A stretch of DNA of 64,000 bases from Motilibacter deserti. GTDB lineage: Bacteria; Actinomycetota; Actinomycetes; Motilibacterales; Motilibacteraceae. The stretch's first letter is position 1; the number at the start of each line of letters is the position of its first letter. This document shows, piece by piece, positions 19,387-27,790 of the stretch. The stretch spans positions 380,478 through 444,477 of the forward strand of contig NZ_JAANNP010000002.1 in NCBI RefSeq assembly GCF_011250635.1, read 5' to 3'. The notes beneath the pieces are model-generated. The model did no database searches. It was not told where the DNA came from and saw nothing but the letters and a program-made list of their open reading frames with translations. Made by a program: the position numbers and the translations under genes.

Positions 19387-20186
19387 CCGCGGCCGTCGTC
19401 CTGTCGGTCGCGGGCTCCGACCCCTCGGGCGGGGCCGGCATCCAGGCCGACCTCAAGGCGTTCTCGGCGATGGGGGCGTACGGCGGCGCCGTGCTCACCG
19501 CGCTCACCGCGCAGAGCACCCGCGGGGTCAGCGGCGTGCTGCCGGTCCCCGCCGAGTTCGTCACGGCCCAGCTGGACGCCGTCCTGGACGACCTCGACGT
19601 CCGAGCAGTGAAGATCGGCATGCTCGGCGGCCCCGACGTCGTCGCCGCCGTGGCGGAGGCGCTCGACCGGCACGCGGTGCCGCAGGTCGTCGTGGACCCG
19701 GTGATGGTGGCGACCAGCGGCGACCGGCTCGTCGACGACGCCACGGTGGACGCCATCCGCGACCTCCTGGTGCCGCTCGCGACCGTCCTCACGCCGAACC
19801 TCCCGGAGGCGGCGACCCTGCTCCGGCTCCCCGAGGCCACGGCGGACACGATGACCGATGCGGGAATCGCACTTCGCCAGATGGGCGCTTCGGCTGTCCT
19901 GGTCAAGGGTGGGCACCTGTCCGGCCCGGAGAGCACCGACGTCCTCGTCGATCCCGAGGGTGTGCTGGCGCTGAGCGCCGCGCGCGTCGCCACCAGCAAC
20001 ACGCACGGCACCGGATGCACCCTGTCCTCCGCGATCGCCGCGTCGTTGGCGCAGGGCGTGCCGTTGCGCGCGTCGGTGCAGCGGGCGAAGGACTACCTCA
20101 CCGAGGCGTTGCAGGCCGCCGACGAGCTGCACGTCGGCACGGGCAACGGCCCCGTCCACCACTTCGTCCGGTGGTGGGCCGCATGA
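19383..20186 (+). CDS. thiD: Hydroxymethylpyrimidine/phosphomethylpyrimidine kinase
   Basis: A 267-residue ribokinase-fold kinase that makes HMP-PP in two steps. The N-terminal [20 protein letters not shown] (about 8-27) holds the pyrimidine. The middle has [14 protein letters not shown] and the C-terminal anion hole is [15 protein letters not shown] (about 208-222). The start is GTG 19383, overlapping the thiE stop by 4 bases. Its stop overlaps tenA in the same way, so four genes form one coupled message. Confidence 0.96.
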   Translation: MTAAVVLSVAGSDPSGGAGIQADLKAFSAMGAYGGAVLTALTAQSTRGVSGVLPVPAEFVTAQLDAVLDDLDVRAVKIGMLGGPDVVAAVAEALDRHAVPQVVVDPVMVATSGDRLVDDATVDAIRDLLVPLATVLTPNLPEAATLLRLPEATADTMTDAGIALRQMGASAVLVKGGHLSGPESTDVLVDPEGVLALSAARVATSNTHGTGCTLSSAIAASLAQGVPLRASVQRAKDYLTEALQAADELHVGTGNGPVHHFVRWWAA

Positions 20187-20869
20187 GCTGGTCCGCCGCG
20201 GTGCGCGCCGCCGCCCAGCCCGTCGTGGACGAGATCCTCGCGCACCCGTTCGTGCGCGGGCTCTCCGACGGGAGCCTCGACCCTGCCGTCTTCGACCGCT
20301 ACCTGCTCGACGACTCCGCCTACCTCGGGCAGTACGCCCGCGCGCTGACGAGCTGTGCGAGCCGGCTGCCCGGCGGGCCGGGCGTCACGCAGCTGGCCAC
20401 GGCTGCCGTCGGGGCGGCGGAGGCCGAGCGCGCCCTGCACGCGCAGATGCTCGGGGAGCGCGGCATCGGGCCGGCCGAGCTCGACGCCCACGTGCCTACG
20501 CCGACGTGCACCGCGTACGTCTCCTGGCTGCTCGCCGCTTCGGCCCTGGAGCCGGTCGAGGTCGGGATCGCCGCGGTCCTGCCGTGCTTCCGGGTCTACC
20601 TCGACGTCGGGCTCGCCTGCGAGCGCCTCGTCCCGGTCGACGGCCGCTACCGCACCTGGGTGGAGGCGTACGCCGCAGAGGCCTTCGCTGACGCCGTCCG
20701 GCAGGCCGAAGCACTCGCCGACCTGCTCGCCGAGTCGGCCGGGCCTGCACTGCGAGCGGCGATGGGACGGGCGTACCTGCGCAGCGCGCGCTACGAGTAC
20801 CTCTTCTGGGACGCGGCGTGGCGCGGCGACGCCTGGCCGTGCCCCGACGTCGAGCTGCCGCTCTTGTGA
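20183..20869 (+). CDS. tenA: TenA-family aminopyrimidine aminohydrolase
   Basis: A 228-residue all-helical protein that hydrolyses amino-HMP and thiamine breakdown products, so pyrimidine from degraded thiamine can be reused. The catalytic Cys is at 135 (LPCFRVY), the position known for the active TenA-C type. A Glu/Tyr pair near the end (YEYLFWDAAW) supports activity. ATG 20183 overlaps the thiD stop. No thiC or thiG is in the window; this operon is therefore the salvage part of the pathway. Confidence 0.93.
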   Translation: MSWSAAVRAAAQPVVDEILAHPFVRGLSDGSLDPAVFDRYLLDDSAYLGQYARALTSCASRLPGGPGVTQLATAAVGAAEAERALHAQMLGERGIGPAELDAHVPTPTCTAYVSWLLAASALEPVEVGIAAVLPCFRVYLDVGLACERLVPVDGRYRTWVEAYAAEAFADAVRQAEALADLLAESAGPALRAAMGRAYLRSARYEYLFWDAAWRGDAWPCPDVELPLL

Positions 20870-20936
20870 ACGCCTTCACGAGGCCATCGGTAGAGTTCGC
20901 TGCGCCGTCCCCGGTTCGAGTCGTAGGAGTCCCACG

Positions 20937-22526
20937 GTGAGCAAGCCAGTCGTCCTTCTCGCTGAAGAGCTCTCGCCCGCCACCATCGAGGCCCTCGGCC
21001 CGGACTTCGAGGTCCGCTCCTGCAACGGCGCCGACCGCGCCGAGCTGCTCGAGGCGATCGCGGACGTGGACGCGATCCTCGTCCGCAGCGCGACGAAGGT
21101 GGATGCGGAGGCCATCGCGGCCGCCAAGCAGCTCAAGGTCGTCGCCCGCGCGGGCGTCGGCCTCGACAACGTCGACGTCCCGGCCGCCACGCAGGCGGGC
21201 GTGATGGTCGTCAACGCGCCGACCTCCAACATCGTCTCGGCGGCGGAGCTGGCGATCTCGCTGCTGCTCTCGGTCGCGCGCCGCATCCCGGCCGCGCACG
21301 CCTCGCTCAAGGGCGGGGAGTGGAAGCGCAGCAAGTTCACCGGCGTCGAGCTCTTCGAGAAGACCGTCGGCATCGTCGGCCTCGGCCGCATCGGCGTCCT
21401 GGTCGCGCAGCGGCTCTCGGCGTTCGGCATGAAGGTCGTCGCCTACGACCCCTACGTCCAGGCCGGGCGGGCGGCGCAGATCGGCGCGCGGCTCGTCAGC
21501 CTGGACGAGCTGCTCGCCGAGGCGGACTTCATCACGGTCCACCTGCCCAAGACGCCGGAGACCGTCGGGCTGATCGGCGACGAGGCGCTGCGCAAGGTCA
21601 AGCCCAACGTCATCATCGTCAACGCCGCCCGCGGCGGGATCCTCGACGAGGCCGCGCTGTTCACCGCGATCCAGGAAGGCCGGGTCGCCGGCGCCGGCAT
21701 CGACGTGTGGGACAAGGAGCCGAAGACCGACTCGCCACTCATGCAGCTGGATTCGGTCGTCGGCGTCCCGCACCTCGGCGCCTCCACCGACGAGGCGCAG
21801 GAGCGGGCCGGCATCGCCGTCGCGAAGTCGGTGCGGCTCGCACTCGCGGGCGAGCTCGTCCCCGACGCCGTCAACGTGCAGGGCGGCGTCATCGCCGAGG
21901 ACGTGCGCCCCGGCATCCCGCTGACGGAGAAGCTCGGCCGCGTCTTCAGCGCGCTCGCGGGCGCCGTGCCGCAGTCGCTCGACGTCGAGGTGCGCGGCGA
22001 GATCGCCGAGCAGGACGTCCGGGTGCTCGAGCTCGCCGCCCTGCGCGGGATCTTCGGTGACGTCGTCGAGGAGCAGGTGACCTACGTCAACGCGCCGGTC
22101 CTGGCCAAGGAGCGCGGGCTCGAGACCCGGCTCGTGACGTCCACGGAGAGCCCGGACTTCCGCAACCTGGTGACGCTGCGGGGGACGCTCGCGGACGGGT
22201 CGCAGACGTCGGTGTCCGGCACGCTGACCGGGCCGCGCCAGGTGGAGAAGATCGTCGAGGTCGACGGCCTCGACGTCGAGGTCACGCTGTCCGAGCACAT
22301 GGCGTTCCTGCGCTACGAGGACCGGCCCGGCGTGGTCGGCACCATCGGCCGGGTCCTCGGCGAGGCCGGCGTCAACATCGCGGGCATGCAGGTGAGCCGG
22401 GGGAGCAAGGGCGGGGACGCGCTCGTCGCGCTCACCGTGGACTCCGCGGTCCCCACCGACACGCTCGACGCGATCGTGCAGGAGATCGGCGCGGTGTCCG
22501 GCCGGACGGTGGACCTCGAGGGCTGA
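20937..22526 (+). CDS. serA: D-3-phosphoglycerate dehydrogenase (long type)
   Basis: A 529-residue enzyme oxidising 3-phosphoglycerate, the first step of serine synthesis. The N-terminal catalytic/NAD part has [14 protein letters not shown] (about 148-161), [10 protein letters not shown] (Arg) and VPHLGAS (His). An intervening ASB domain covers about 320-450. The C-terminal ACT domain ([20 protein letters not shown]) binds serine as feedback inhibitor. The architecture is like the mycobacterial enzyme. GTG 20937 follows TAGGAG. A -10-like TAGAGT (20891-20896) suggests its own promoter. A perfect hairpin follows the stop. Confidence 0.97.
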   Translation: MSKPVVLLAEELSPATIEALGPDFEVRSCNGADRAELLEAIADVDAILVRSATKVDAEAIAAAKQLKVVARAGVGLDNVDVPAATQAGVMVVNAPTSNIVSAAELAISLLLSVARRIPAAHASLKGGEWKRSKFTGVELFEKTVGIVGLGRIGVLVAQRLSAFGMKVVAYDPYVQAGRAAQIGARLVSLDELLAEADFITVHLPKTPETVGLIGDEALRKVKPNVIIVNAARGGILDEAALFTAIQEGRVAGAGIDVWDKEPKTDSPLMQLDSVVGVPHLGASTDEAQERAGIAVAKSVRLALAGELVPDAVNVQGGVIAEDVRPGIPLTEKLGRVFSALAGAVPQSLDVEVRGEIAEQDVRVLELAALRGIFGDVVEEQVTYVNAPVLAKERGLETRLVTSTESPDFRNLVTLRGTLADGSQTSVSGTLTGPRQVEKIVEVDGLDVEVTLSEHMAFLRYEDRPGVVGTIGRVLGEAGVNIAGMQVSRGSKGGDALVALTVDSAVPTDTLDAIVQEIGAVSGRTVDLEG

Positions 22527-22545
22527 CGCTCCGCACGGCGACAGG

Positions 22546-22584
22546 GCTGCGGGCCGGGACGACGACGTCGTCCCGGCCCGCAGC
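22546..22584. terminator. Perfect 18-bp hairpin between serA and a minus-strand small gene
   Basis: Arms 22546-22563 and 22567-22584 are perfectly complementary around a 3-base loop. There is no T-run. It lies between convergent genes (serA on plus, the 26-residue peptide on minus) and probably ends both. Confidence 0.85.
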
Positions 22585-22591
22585 TGTTCGG

Positions 22592-22672
22592 TCACAGAAC
22601 GCTGGTGAAGACCGCGATCGCGACGATGATGGCGATGACGAGCGCGATGATCGCGATGGTGCGGGTGTTCAT
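22592..22672 (-). CDS. 26-residue hydrophobic membrane peptide
   Basis: ATG at 22672-22670, TGA at 22594-22592. The product begins [15 protein letters not shown] and continues as one uninterrupted hydrophobic helix to FTSVL, so it is almost entirely a membrane segment with a short charged N-terminus. Two strong ribosome-binding sequences precede it (AGGAGG and GGAGGG on the minus strand within 22676-22695), which is far better than chance. It lies convergent to serA, separated by a perfect hairpin. Candidate roles for such peptides include binding a membrane enzyme or toxin-like action; nothing in the sequence decides this. It is too short for normal gene callers. Confidence 0.65.
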   Translation of the reverse strand: MNTRTIAIIALVIAIIVAIAVFTSVL

Positions 22673-22785
22673 GCCCTGGCCCTCCTGTCCTCCTGGCCCG
22701 CTCGGGGCCGGGCAGGCCGGACGCCTGCGTGTCGAAGTGATCTCCAGCGCGCCGGGCGCGGAAACAACGCGGGATGCCCGCCGCC

Positions 22786-22808
22786 GCCGTCTCGGGCTTC
22801 GAGACGAG
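22786..22808. promoter_or_regulatory. Putative NdgR-type operator upstream of leuB
   Basis: GCCGTCTC (22786-22793), a 7-base spacer and GAGACGAG (22801-22808). The core GTCTC-7-GAGAY is the same as in the palindrome between ndgR and leuC (38942-38966), including the preceding GCC. It ends about 25 bases before the probable leuB -10 element, so a bound protein would overlap the -35 region. Confidence 0.55.
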
Positions 22809-22832
22809 CTGTCTCACTGCGCGGGCGCGAAC

Positions 22833-22838
22833 TAGGCT
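22833..22838 (+). promoter_or_regulatory. Probable -10 element of leuB
   Basis: TAGGCT ends 8 bases before GTG 22847. Transcription would start at or next to the start codon, so leuB is probably a leaderless message. Confidence 0.5.
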
Positions 22839-22846
22839 GCTCGCCC

Positions 22847-23911
22847 GTGAGCGACAGCACCGTGCAGCAGCCCGAGCAGACCCTGCGCCTCGCCGCGATC
22901 CCCGGCGACGGCATCGGCCCCGAGGTCGTCGCCGAGGCCCGGCGCGTCCTCGACGCCGTGCTGGCCGCCGAGGGCCGGCGCGCGGACGTCGTGGAGTACG
23001 ACCTCGGTGCCCGCCGCTGGCACGCCACCGGCGAGACGCTGCCGGACAGCGTGCTGGAGGAGCTGCGCGGGTTCGACGGCATCCTGCTCGGGGCGGTCGG
23101 CGACCCGGCCGTGCCGAGCGGCGTGCTCGAGCGCGGCCTGCTGCTCCGTCTCCGGTTCGAGCTCGACCACTACGTGAACCTGCGCCCCTCCAAGCTCTTC
23201 CGCGGGGTGGCCTCTCCGCTCGCGGGCGAGAAGGAGATCGACTTCGTCGTCGTGCGCGAGGGCACGGAGGGCCCCTACGTCGGCAACGGCGGCGCGATCC
23301 GCGTCGGCACTCCGCACGAGGTCGCCAACGAGGTCAGCGTCAACACCGCGTTCGGCGTGGAGCGCGTGGTCCGCGACGCGTTCGCGCGCGCCCAGGCCCG
23401 GCCGCGCAAGCAGCTGACGCTGGTGCACAAGAACAACGTCCTCGTGCACGCCGGCCACCTGTGGTCGAGGACCGTGAAGCGCGTGGGCGAGGAGTTCCCC
23501 GACGTCACGGTGGACTACCTGCACGTCGACGCGGCCACGATCTTCATGGTGACCAAGCCCGAGCGCTTCGACGTGATCGTCACCGACAACCTCTTCGGCG
23601 ACATCATCACCGACCTCGCGGCCGCGGTCACGGGCGGCATCGGGCTCGCCGCGAGCGGCAACGTCAACCCCGACCGCACCACGCCGAGCATGTTCGAGCC
23701 GGTCCACGGCTCGGCTCCCGACATCGCCGGGCAGGGCGTCGCCGACCCGACCGCCGCGATCCTGTCGGTCGGGCTGCTGCTCGAGCACCTCGGCCTGGGC
23801 GCTGCCGCGCGGTGCGTGGAGGCGGCGGTGGAGCAGGACCTCGCCGAGCGCGGGAGCGCGCCCCGGCGTACGTCACAAGTCGGTGATGACGTCCTCTCCC
23901 GGCTCGCCTGA
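22847..23911 (+). CDS. leuB: 3-isopropylmalate dehydrogenase
   Basis: A 354-residue NAD enzyme that oxidatively decarboxylates 3-isopropylmalate in leucine synthesis. It likely also handles 3-methylmalate in the citramalate route to isoleucine started by CimA. Visible blocks are [14 protein letters not shown] (about 18-31), LRPSKLF and the substrate Arg region, [14 protein letters not shown] (about 133-146), and the metal Asp region [16 protein letters not shown]. Near the end is [15 protein letters not shown] 22847 is chosen since TAGGCT is just upstream and homology begins at [11 protein letters not shown] likely NdgR site lies upstream. Confidence 0.96.
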   Translation: MSDSTVQQPEQTLRLAAIPGDGIGPEVVAEARRVLDAVLAAEGRRADVVEYDLGARRWHATGETLPDSVLEELRGFDGILLGAVGDPAVPSGVLERGLLLRLRFELDHYVNLRPSKLFRGVASPLAGEKEIDFVVVREGTEGPYVGNGGAIRVGTPHEVANEVSVNTAFGVERVVRDAFARAQARPRKQLTLVHKNNVLVHAGHLWSRTVKRVGEEFPDVTVDYLHVDAATIFMVTKPERFDVIVTDNLFGDIITDLAAAVTGGIGLAASGNVNPDRTTPSMFEPVHGSAPDIAGQGVADPTAAILSVGLLLEHLGLGAAARCVEAAVEQDLAERGSAPRRTSQVGDDVLSRLA

Positions 23912-23938
23912 CGGGCGGCCTGTGCCACCCTGGGGAGT

Positions 23939-24550
23939 GTGCGTCGAGCTCCCTTCCGGGACGCGCGTGGCCGGCTCGCCGAGGAGCTGGCGCGCCGGGC
24001 GGCGACGCGCCCGCAGGACCTCGACCTCCCCCCGGCGCACGGCTTCGACGCCCACCGGGCGCTGATCGCCGGCGTCGTCCCGCCGCCGCCCGAGCTCCCG
24101 CCGCAGACCCGCACGGGGCGGGCCCGGGGATGGCTGCGCGAGCGCTTCGGACGGGGGGCCGCTCCGCGTACGCCGGACCCTGACCCAGCGGTCCTGGTGG
24201 AGGCGGCGGTCCGTGCCCAGGCCCGGCTGGCCGCGGAGACCCGGCAGGAGGCCGAGGCCGCCGTGGCCTCGCTGGTCGCGCACGTCGAGAAGGCCTCCGA
24301 GCTGGCGTGGGCGGCCGACGGACGGCGGTGGGAGGCCGCGGTCGAGGAGACGCTGCGCTTCGTGGTGTTCGACTCCGACGTGCCGAGCCGGCGCGCCCAG
24401 GAGGCCTGGCGCCGGCTGTGGGGCAACCGTGCCCGCTCCGCGGACCCGCGGCTCGCGGTCCCGCTCGCGCGCGCCCTCGCGGCCGAGGAGCGCGAATGGC
24501 GCGAGGCCTGGGACTACTGGAGCGCGACCTACGAGCTGCGGACCGGCTGA
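23939..24550 (+). CDS. Conserved-looking protein of unknown function
   Basis: A 203-residue soluble protein with no recognised domain, signal peptide or membrane segment. It is Arg/Ala/Glu-rich and mostly helical. There is a Pro-rich linker at about 48-58 (PPPPELPPQ), then a helical C-terminal half with many Trp residues (WAADGRRWEAAVEETLRF, WRRLWGN, WREAWDYWSATYEL). GTG 23939 lies 27 bp after leuB, so co-transcription is likely. Genome-typical codon use and position between leuB and ilvE support a real gene. Its stop codon is part of a short tandem repeat. Function unknown. Confidence 0.65.
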   Translation: MRRAPFRDARGRLAEELARRAATRPQDLDLPPAHGFDAHRALIAGVVPPPPELPPQTRTGRARGWLRERFGRGAAPRTPDPDPAVLVEAAVRAQARLAAETRQEAEAAVASLVAHVEKASELAWAADGRRWEAAVEETLRFVVFDSDVPSRRAQEAWRRLWGNRARSADPRLAVPLARALAAEEREWREAWDYWSATYELRTG

Positions 24551-24585
24551 GAAGCGGCGGACCGGCTGACGCACGGCGGACCGGA
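24538..24585. repeat. 19-base-period tandem repeat spanning a stop codon
   Basis: gcggaccggctga occurs at 24538-24550 (containing the stop of the upstream gene) and 24557-24569. A truncated third copy (gcggaccgga) begins at 24576. The spacing is 19 bases each time. Confidence 0.8.
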
Positions 24586-24649
24586 CGAGGGGCGTCCATC
24601 TGGCGGTATCGGGTGGGCGCCCGGCGCAGGTGCTACTACCGTTTGCGCC

Positions 24650-25744
24650 ATGGCCATCGAGTTGAAGCCCACCAGCAGCCCCCTGTCCGCGACGGAGCGC
24701 CAGGCGCTCCTCGTCGACCCGGGCTTCGGCCGGGTATTCACCGACCACATGGTCACCGTCCGCTGGGTCGAGGGACGCGGCTGGCACGACGGCGAGCTGG
24801 TGCCCTACGGCCCGCTCCAGCTGGACCCCGCGACCATGGCCCTGCACTACGGCCAGGAGATCTTCGAGGGGCTCAAGGCCTACCGCCAGCCCGACAGCTC
24901 GGTCGCGCTCTTCCGCCCGGAGGAGAACGCCCGCCGCATGAACCGCTCGGCGCGCCGGCTCGCGATGCCGGAGCTGCCCGAGGAGCTGTTCCTCGAGTCG
25001 GTCGAGGCGCTGACCCGCCAGGACGTCGACTGGGTGCCGGCGGAGGCCGGCCGGGCGCTCTACCTGCGCCCGTTCATGATCGCCACCGAGGTCGGCCTCG
25101 GCGTGCGGCCCGCCGCCGCGTACCTCTACCTGCTCATCGCCTCGCCGGCCGGGGCGTACTTCCCGCGCGGGGTCAAGCCGGTCAGCGTCTGGCTCTCGAC
25201 CGAGTACACCCGGGCCGCGCCGGGCGGCACCGGCGAGGCCAAGTGCGCCGGCAACTACGCCGCCTCCCTGGTCGCGCAGCACGAGGCGGCGGCCCACGGG
25301 TGCGACCAGGTCGTCTGGCTCGACGCGGTGGAGCACCGCTGGGTCGAGGAGATGGGCGGCATGAACCTCTGCTTCGTCGTCGGCAGCGGCGACTCGGCGA
25401 AGATCGTCATGCCGTCGCTGACCGGCACGCTGCTGCCCGGCATCACCCGGGACAGCCTGATCACGCTCGCCGGCGACCTCGGCTACGAGGTGGAGGAGCG
25501 GCGCATCTCGACCGACGAGTGGCGCGAGGGCAACGCCAGCGGGGAGATCTCCGAGGTCTTCGCCTGCGGCACGGCCGCCGTCATCACCCCGGTGGGGACC
25601 GTGAAGTCGGCCGCCGGCGAGTGGACCGTCGGGGACGGCGAGCCCGGCCCGGCGACCATCCGGCTGCGCCAGGCACTGCTCGACATCCAGCACGGCGTCG
25701 CCCCCGACAAGCACGGCTGGATGCGCACGGTCGACGTGCGCTGA
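24650..25744 (+). CDS. ilvE: Branched-chain amino-acid aminotransferase
   Basis: A 364-residue fold-type IV PLP enzyme that makes Val, Leu and Ile from their keto acids with glutamate. The PLP-binding Lys is in [13 protein letters not shown] (about 198-210). Other blocks are [15 protein letters not shown] (about 65-79), [21 protein letters not shown] and [15 protein letters not shown]. The length is normal for actinobacterial IlvE. ATG 24650 is 12 bases after a -10-like TACTAC (24632-24637), so the message may be leaderless. It catalyses the last step of the pathway whose other genes surround it. Confidence 0.96.
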   Translation: MAIELKPTSSPLSATERQALLVDPGFGRVFTDHMVTVRWVEGRGWHDGELVPYGPLQLDPATMALHYGQEIFEGLKAYRQPDSSVALFRPEENARRMNRSARRLAMPELPEELFLESVEALTRQDVDWVPAEAGRALYLRPFMIATEVGLGVRPAAAYLYLLIASPAGAYFPRGVKPVSVWLSTEYTRAAPGGTGEAKCAGNYAASLVAQHEAAAHGCDQVVWLDAVEHRWVEEMGGMNLCFVVGSGDSAKIVMPSLTGTLLPGITRDSLITLAGDLGYEVEERRISTDEWREGNASGEISEVFACGTAAVITPVGTVKSAAGEWTVGDGEPGPATIRLRQALLDIQHGVAPDKHGWMRTVDVR

Positions 25745-25795
25745 CGCCGCGCGACTCCCGTGCCGCGCGGCGCCGGGGGCCGCCCGCGGCCTTCG

Positions 25796-25875
25796 TCGTC
25801 ACGATGGCGCATCGCGACGATAGGTTCGGCGCAATGCCGCATCGTCACGCCCCGGGGCAGTGACGATGCGGCATT
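25796..25875. repeat. Two adjacent palindromes between ilvE and the cimA leader
   Basis: Hairpin 1: 25796-25806 pairs with 25810-25820 (10 of 11). Hairpin 2: 25833-25848 pairs perfectly with 25860-25875 (16 bp), with an inner gcccc/ggggc stem. Both are built on the same core gcatcg(t/c)gac. They can terminate ilvE and may be a REP-type element. Confidence 0.85.
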
Positions 25876-25913
25876 CGACCGGCCGGGGCCGGTGGGTGTG
25901 GCACGATGGCCCC

Positions 25914-25943
25914 ATGCTCCGTAGCCGCTCGATTATCGGCTAG
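25914..25943 (+). CDS. cimA leader peptide (attenuation peptide)
   Basis: A 9-codon frame from ATG 25914 to TAG 25941-25943 encodes MLRSRSIIG. It contains two adjacent Ile codons, one of them ATT, which is rare in this GC-rich genome and so a sensitive point for stalling. Isoleucine is the end product of the CimA route. It is followed by a hairpin (GCGCG 25943-25947 with CGCGC 25966-25970) and an intrinsic terminator. The layout matches the ilvB leader, including the shared segment GCCGAGCGCGC. Confidence 0.75.
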   Translation: MLRSRSIIG

Positions 25944-25970
25944 CGCGCCCGGCACCTCCGCCGAGCGCGC

Positions 25971-26005
25971 AGACCTCTCGCACCCGCGGGGGGTCTTTTC
26001 GTTTT
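25971..26005 (+). terminator. Attenuator (intrinsic terminator) of the cimA leader
   Basis: agacctctc (25971-25979) pairs with ggggggtct (25988-25996), seven standard and two G-U pairs, around an 8-base loop. It is followed by tttcgtttt (25997-26005). It lies 54 bases before cimA and after the Ile-Ile leader peptide. Confidence 0.85.
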
Positions 26006-26058
26006 CCAGCCCCTGCACAGCACGCGCAGCACCCTGTTCCGGGAAGGACCCCGATCCC

Positions 26059-27672
26059 ATGGCCCCGACGAGCGACGGCTTCCACGTCTACGACACGACC
26101 CTGCGCGACGGCGCGCAGCAGGAGGGCCTCGCCCTCACCGTGGCCGACAAGCTCGCGATCGCGCGGCACCTCGACGAGCTGGGCGTCGGCTTCATCGAGG
26201 GCGGCTGGCCGGGGGCGAGCCCGAAGGACACCGAGTTCTTCCGGCGCGCGCAGACGGAGCTGACGCTGCACAACGCCCAGCTCGCGGCGTTCGGGTCGAC
26301 CCGGCGGGCGGGCACCAAGGCCGCCGACGACCCGCTCGTGGCCGCGCTGCGGGAGGCGCGTACGCCCGTGGTGACGCTCGTGGCCAAGTCGCACGCCCTG
26401 CACGTGGAGAAGGCCCTGCGCACGACGACCGACGAGGGCCTGGCCATGCTGCGCGACACGATCGACCACCTGCGCTCGGAGGGGGCGCGGGTCTTCATCG
26501 ACGCCGAGCACTTCTTCGACGGCTACCGCTACGACCCGAAGTACGCAGTCGAGTTCGTACGTGTGGCCGCCGAGTCCGGGGCCGAGGTCATCGCGCTGTG
26601 CGACACCAACGGCGGCATGCTGCCCAACGAGGTCGCGGACGCGGTCGGCGAGGTGCTCGCGGCCAGCTCGGCGAAGCTCGGCATCCACTGCCACAACGAC
26701 GCCGGCTGCGCCGTCGCCAACACCCTTGCCGCCGTCGACGCGGGCGCGACCCACGTGCAGGGCACGCTCAACGGGTACGGCGAGCGCACCGGGAACGCCG
26801 ACCTCGTCACGATCGTCGCTAACCTCGAGCTCAAGCGTCGTATGAAGCTGCTTGCGGGTAACGGGCTGCAGGAGTCGACGCGGATCTCGCACGCCGTCAG
26901 CGAGATCACCAACGTCCCGCCGTACGCCCGCCAGCCCTACGTCGGCGCCTCGGCCTTTGCCCACAAGGCGGGCCTGCACGCGAGCGCCATCAAGGTCGAC
27001 CCCGACCTCTACCAGCACGTCGACCCCTCGCTCGTGGGCAACGACATGCGGCTGCTCGTCTCGGAGATGGCGGGCCGCGCGAGCGTCGAGCTCAAGGGCC
27101 GGGAGCTCGGCTACGACCTGTCGAGCGACCGCGAGGCGCAGACCCGGCTGACCGACCGGGTCAAGGAACTGGAGGCCCGCGGCTACACCTTCGAGGTGGC
27201 CGACGCGAGCTTCGAGCTGCTGCTGCTGGAGGTGCTCGAGGGCGCCCGCCGCCGCTGGTTCGAGGTCGAGTCGTGGCGTGCCTTGATGGACGCACGCGGC
27301 GGCGAGGTGGCGCTCGCCGAGGCCACCGTGAAGATCCACGCCGCAGGGGAGCGCCATGTCGCGACCGGCGAGGGCAACGGCCCGGTCAACGCGCTGGACG
27401 CCGCGCTGCGGCTGGCGCTCTGCGCCGCGTACCCGGTCATCGACCGGTTCTCCCTCGTCGACTACAAGGTCCGCATCGTCGACACGGGACACGGCACCGG
27501 CGCCGTCACGCGCGTCCTCATCGAGACCGGTGACGGCAGTGGCGAGACGTGGACGACCGTCGGCGTCGCGGCCAACATCATCGAGGCCTCGTGGGAGGCG
27601 CTCGTGGACGCGATGTCGTTCGGGCTGCTGCGGGCCGGCGTCGAGCCGGTGCCCGCGAAGCCGACGGAGTGA
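26059..27672 (+). CDS. cimA: Citramalate synthase
   Basis: A 537-residue enzyme condensing pyruvate and acetyl-CoA to (R)-citramalate, the threonine-independent entry to isoleucine. The N-terminal HMGL-like TIM barrel has [12 protein letters not shown] (about 13-24), [13 protein letters not shown] (about 50-62) and the metal site GIHCHNDAG (HxH). A C-terminal LeuA-type allosteric domain covers about 385-530 and is the expected isoleucine sensor. EGGWPG and [11 protein letters not shown] separate CimA from LeuA. ATG 26059 follows GGAAGGA. LeuCD and LeuB in the same window can process citramalate to 2-oxobutyrate. Confidence 0.94.
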   Translation: MAPTSDGFHVYDTTLRDGAQQEGLALTVADKLAIARHLDELGVGFIEGGWPGASPKDTEFFRRAQTELTLHNAQLAAFGSTRRAGTKAADDPLVAALREARTPVVTLVAKSHALHVEKALRTTTDEGLAMLRDTIDHLRSEGARVFIDAEHFFDGYRYDPKYAVEFVRVAAESGAEVIALCDTNGGMLPNEVADAVGEVLAASSAKLGIHCHNDAGCAVANTLAAVDAGATHVQGTLNGYGERTGNADLVTIVANLELKRRMKLLAGNGLQESTRISHAVSEITNVPPYARQPYVGASAFAHKAGLHASAIKVDPDLYQHVDPSLVGNDMRLLVSEMAGRASVELKGRELGYDLSSDREAQTRLTDRVKELEARGYTFEVADASFELLLLEVLEGARRRWFEVESWRALMDARGGEVALAEATVKIHAAGERHVATGEGNGPVNALDAALRLALCAAYPVIDRFSLVDYKVRIVDTGHGTGAVTRVLIETGDGSGETWTTVGVAANIIEASWEALVDAMSFGLLRAGVEPVPAKPTE

Positions 27673-27790
27673 GGCGCTGGGCCTGGTGACGCTCCGTCCG
27701 CGCGTGACGGGCGACCCCGGCGGCGCGACCTCGACCCGGCGGACGACGGGGCGGCGCCCCGCTCAGCGGTAGCGCGCGCCTGTCGCGTGG

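Noticed and set aside
20908-20928. tRNA T-arm-like sequence (ccggttcgagtc) just before serA
   Set aside because: No acceptor stem, D-arm or anticodon arm can be built around it. It lies in the serA 5' leader.
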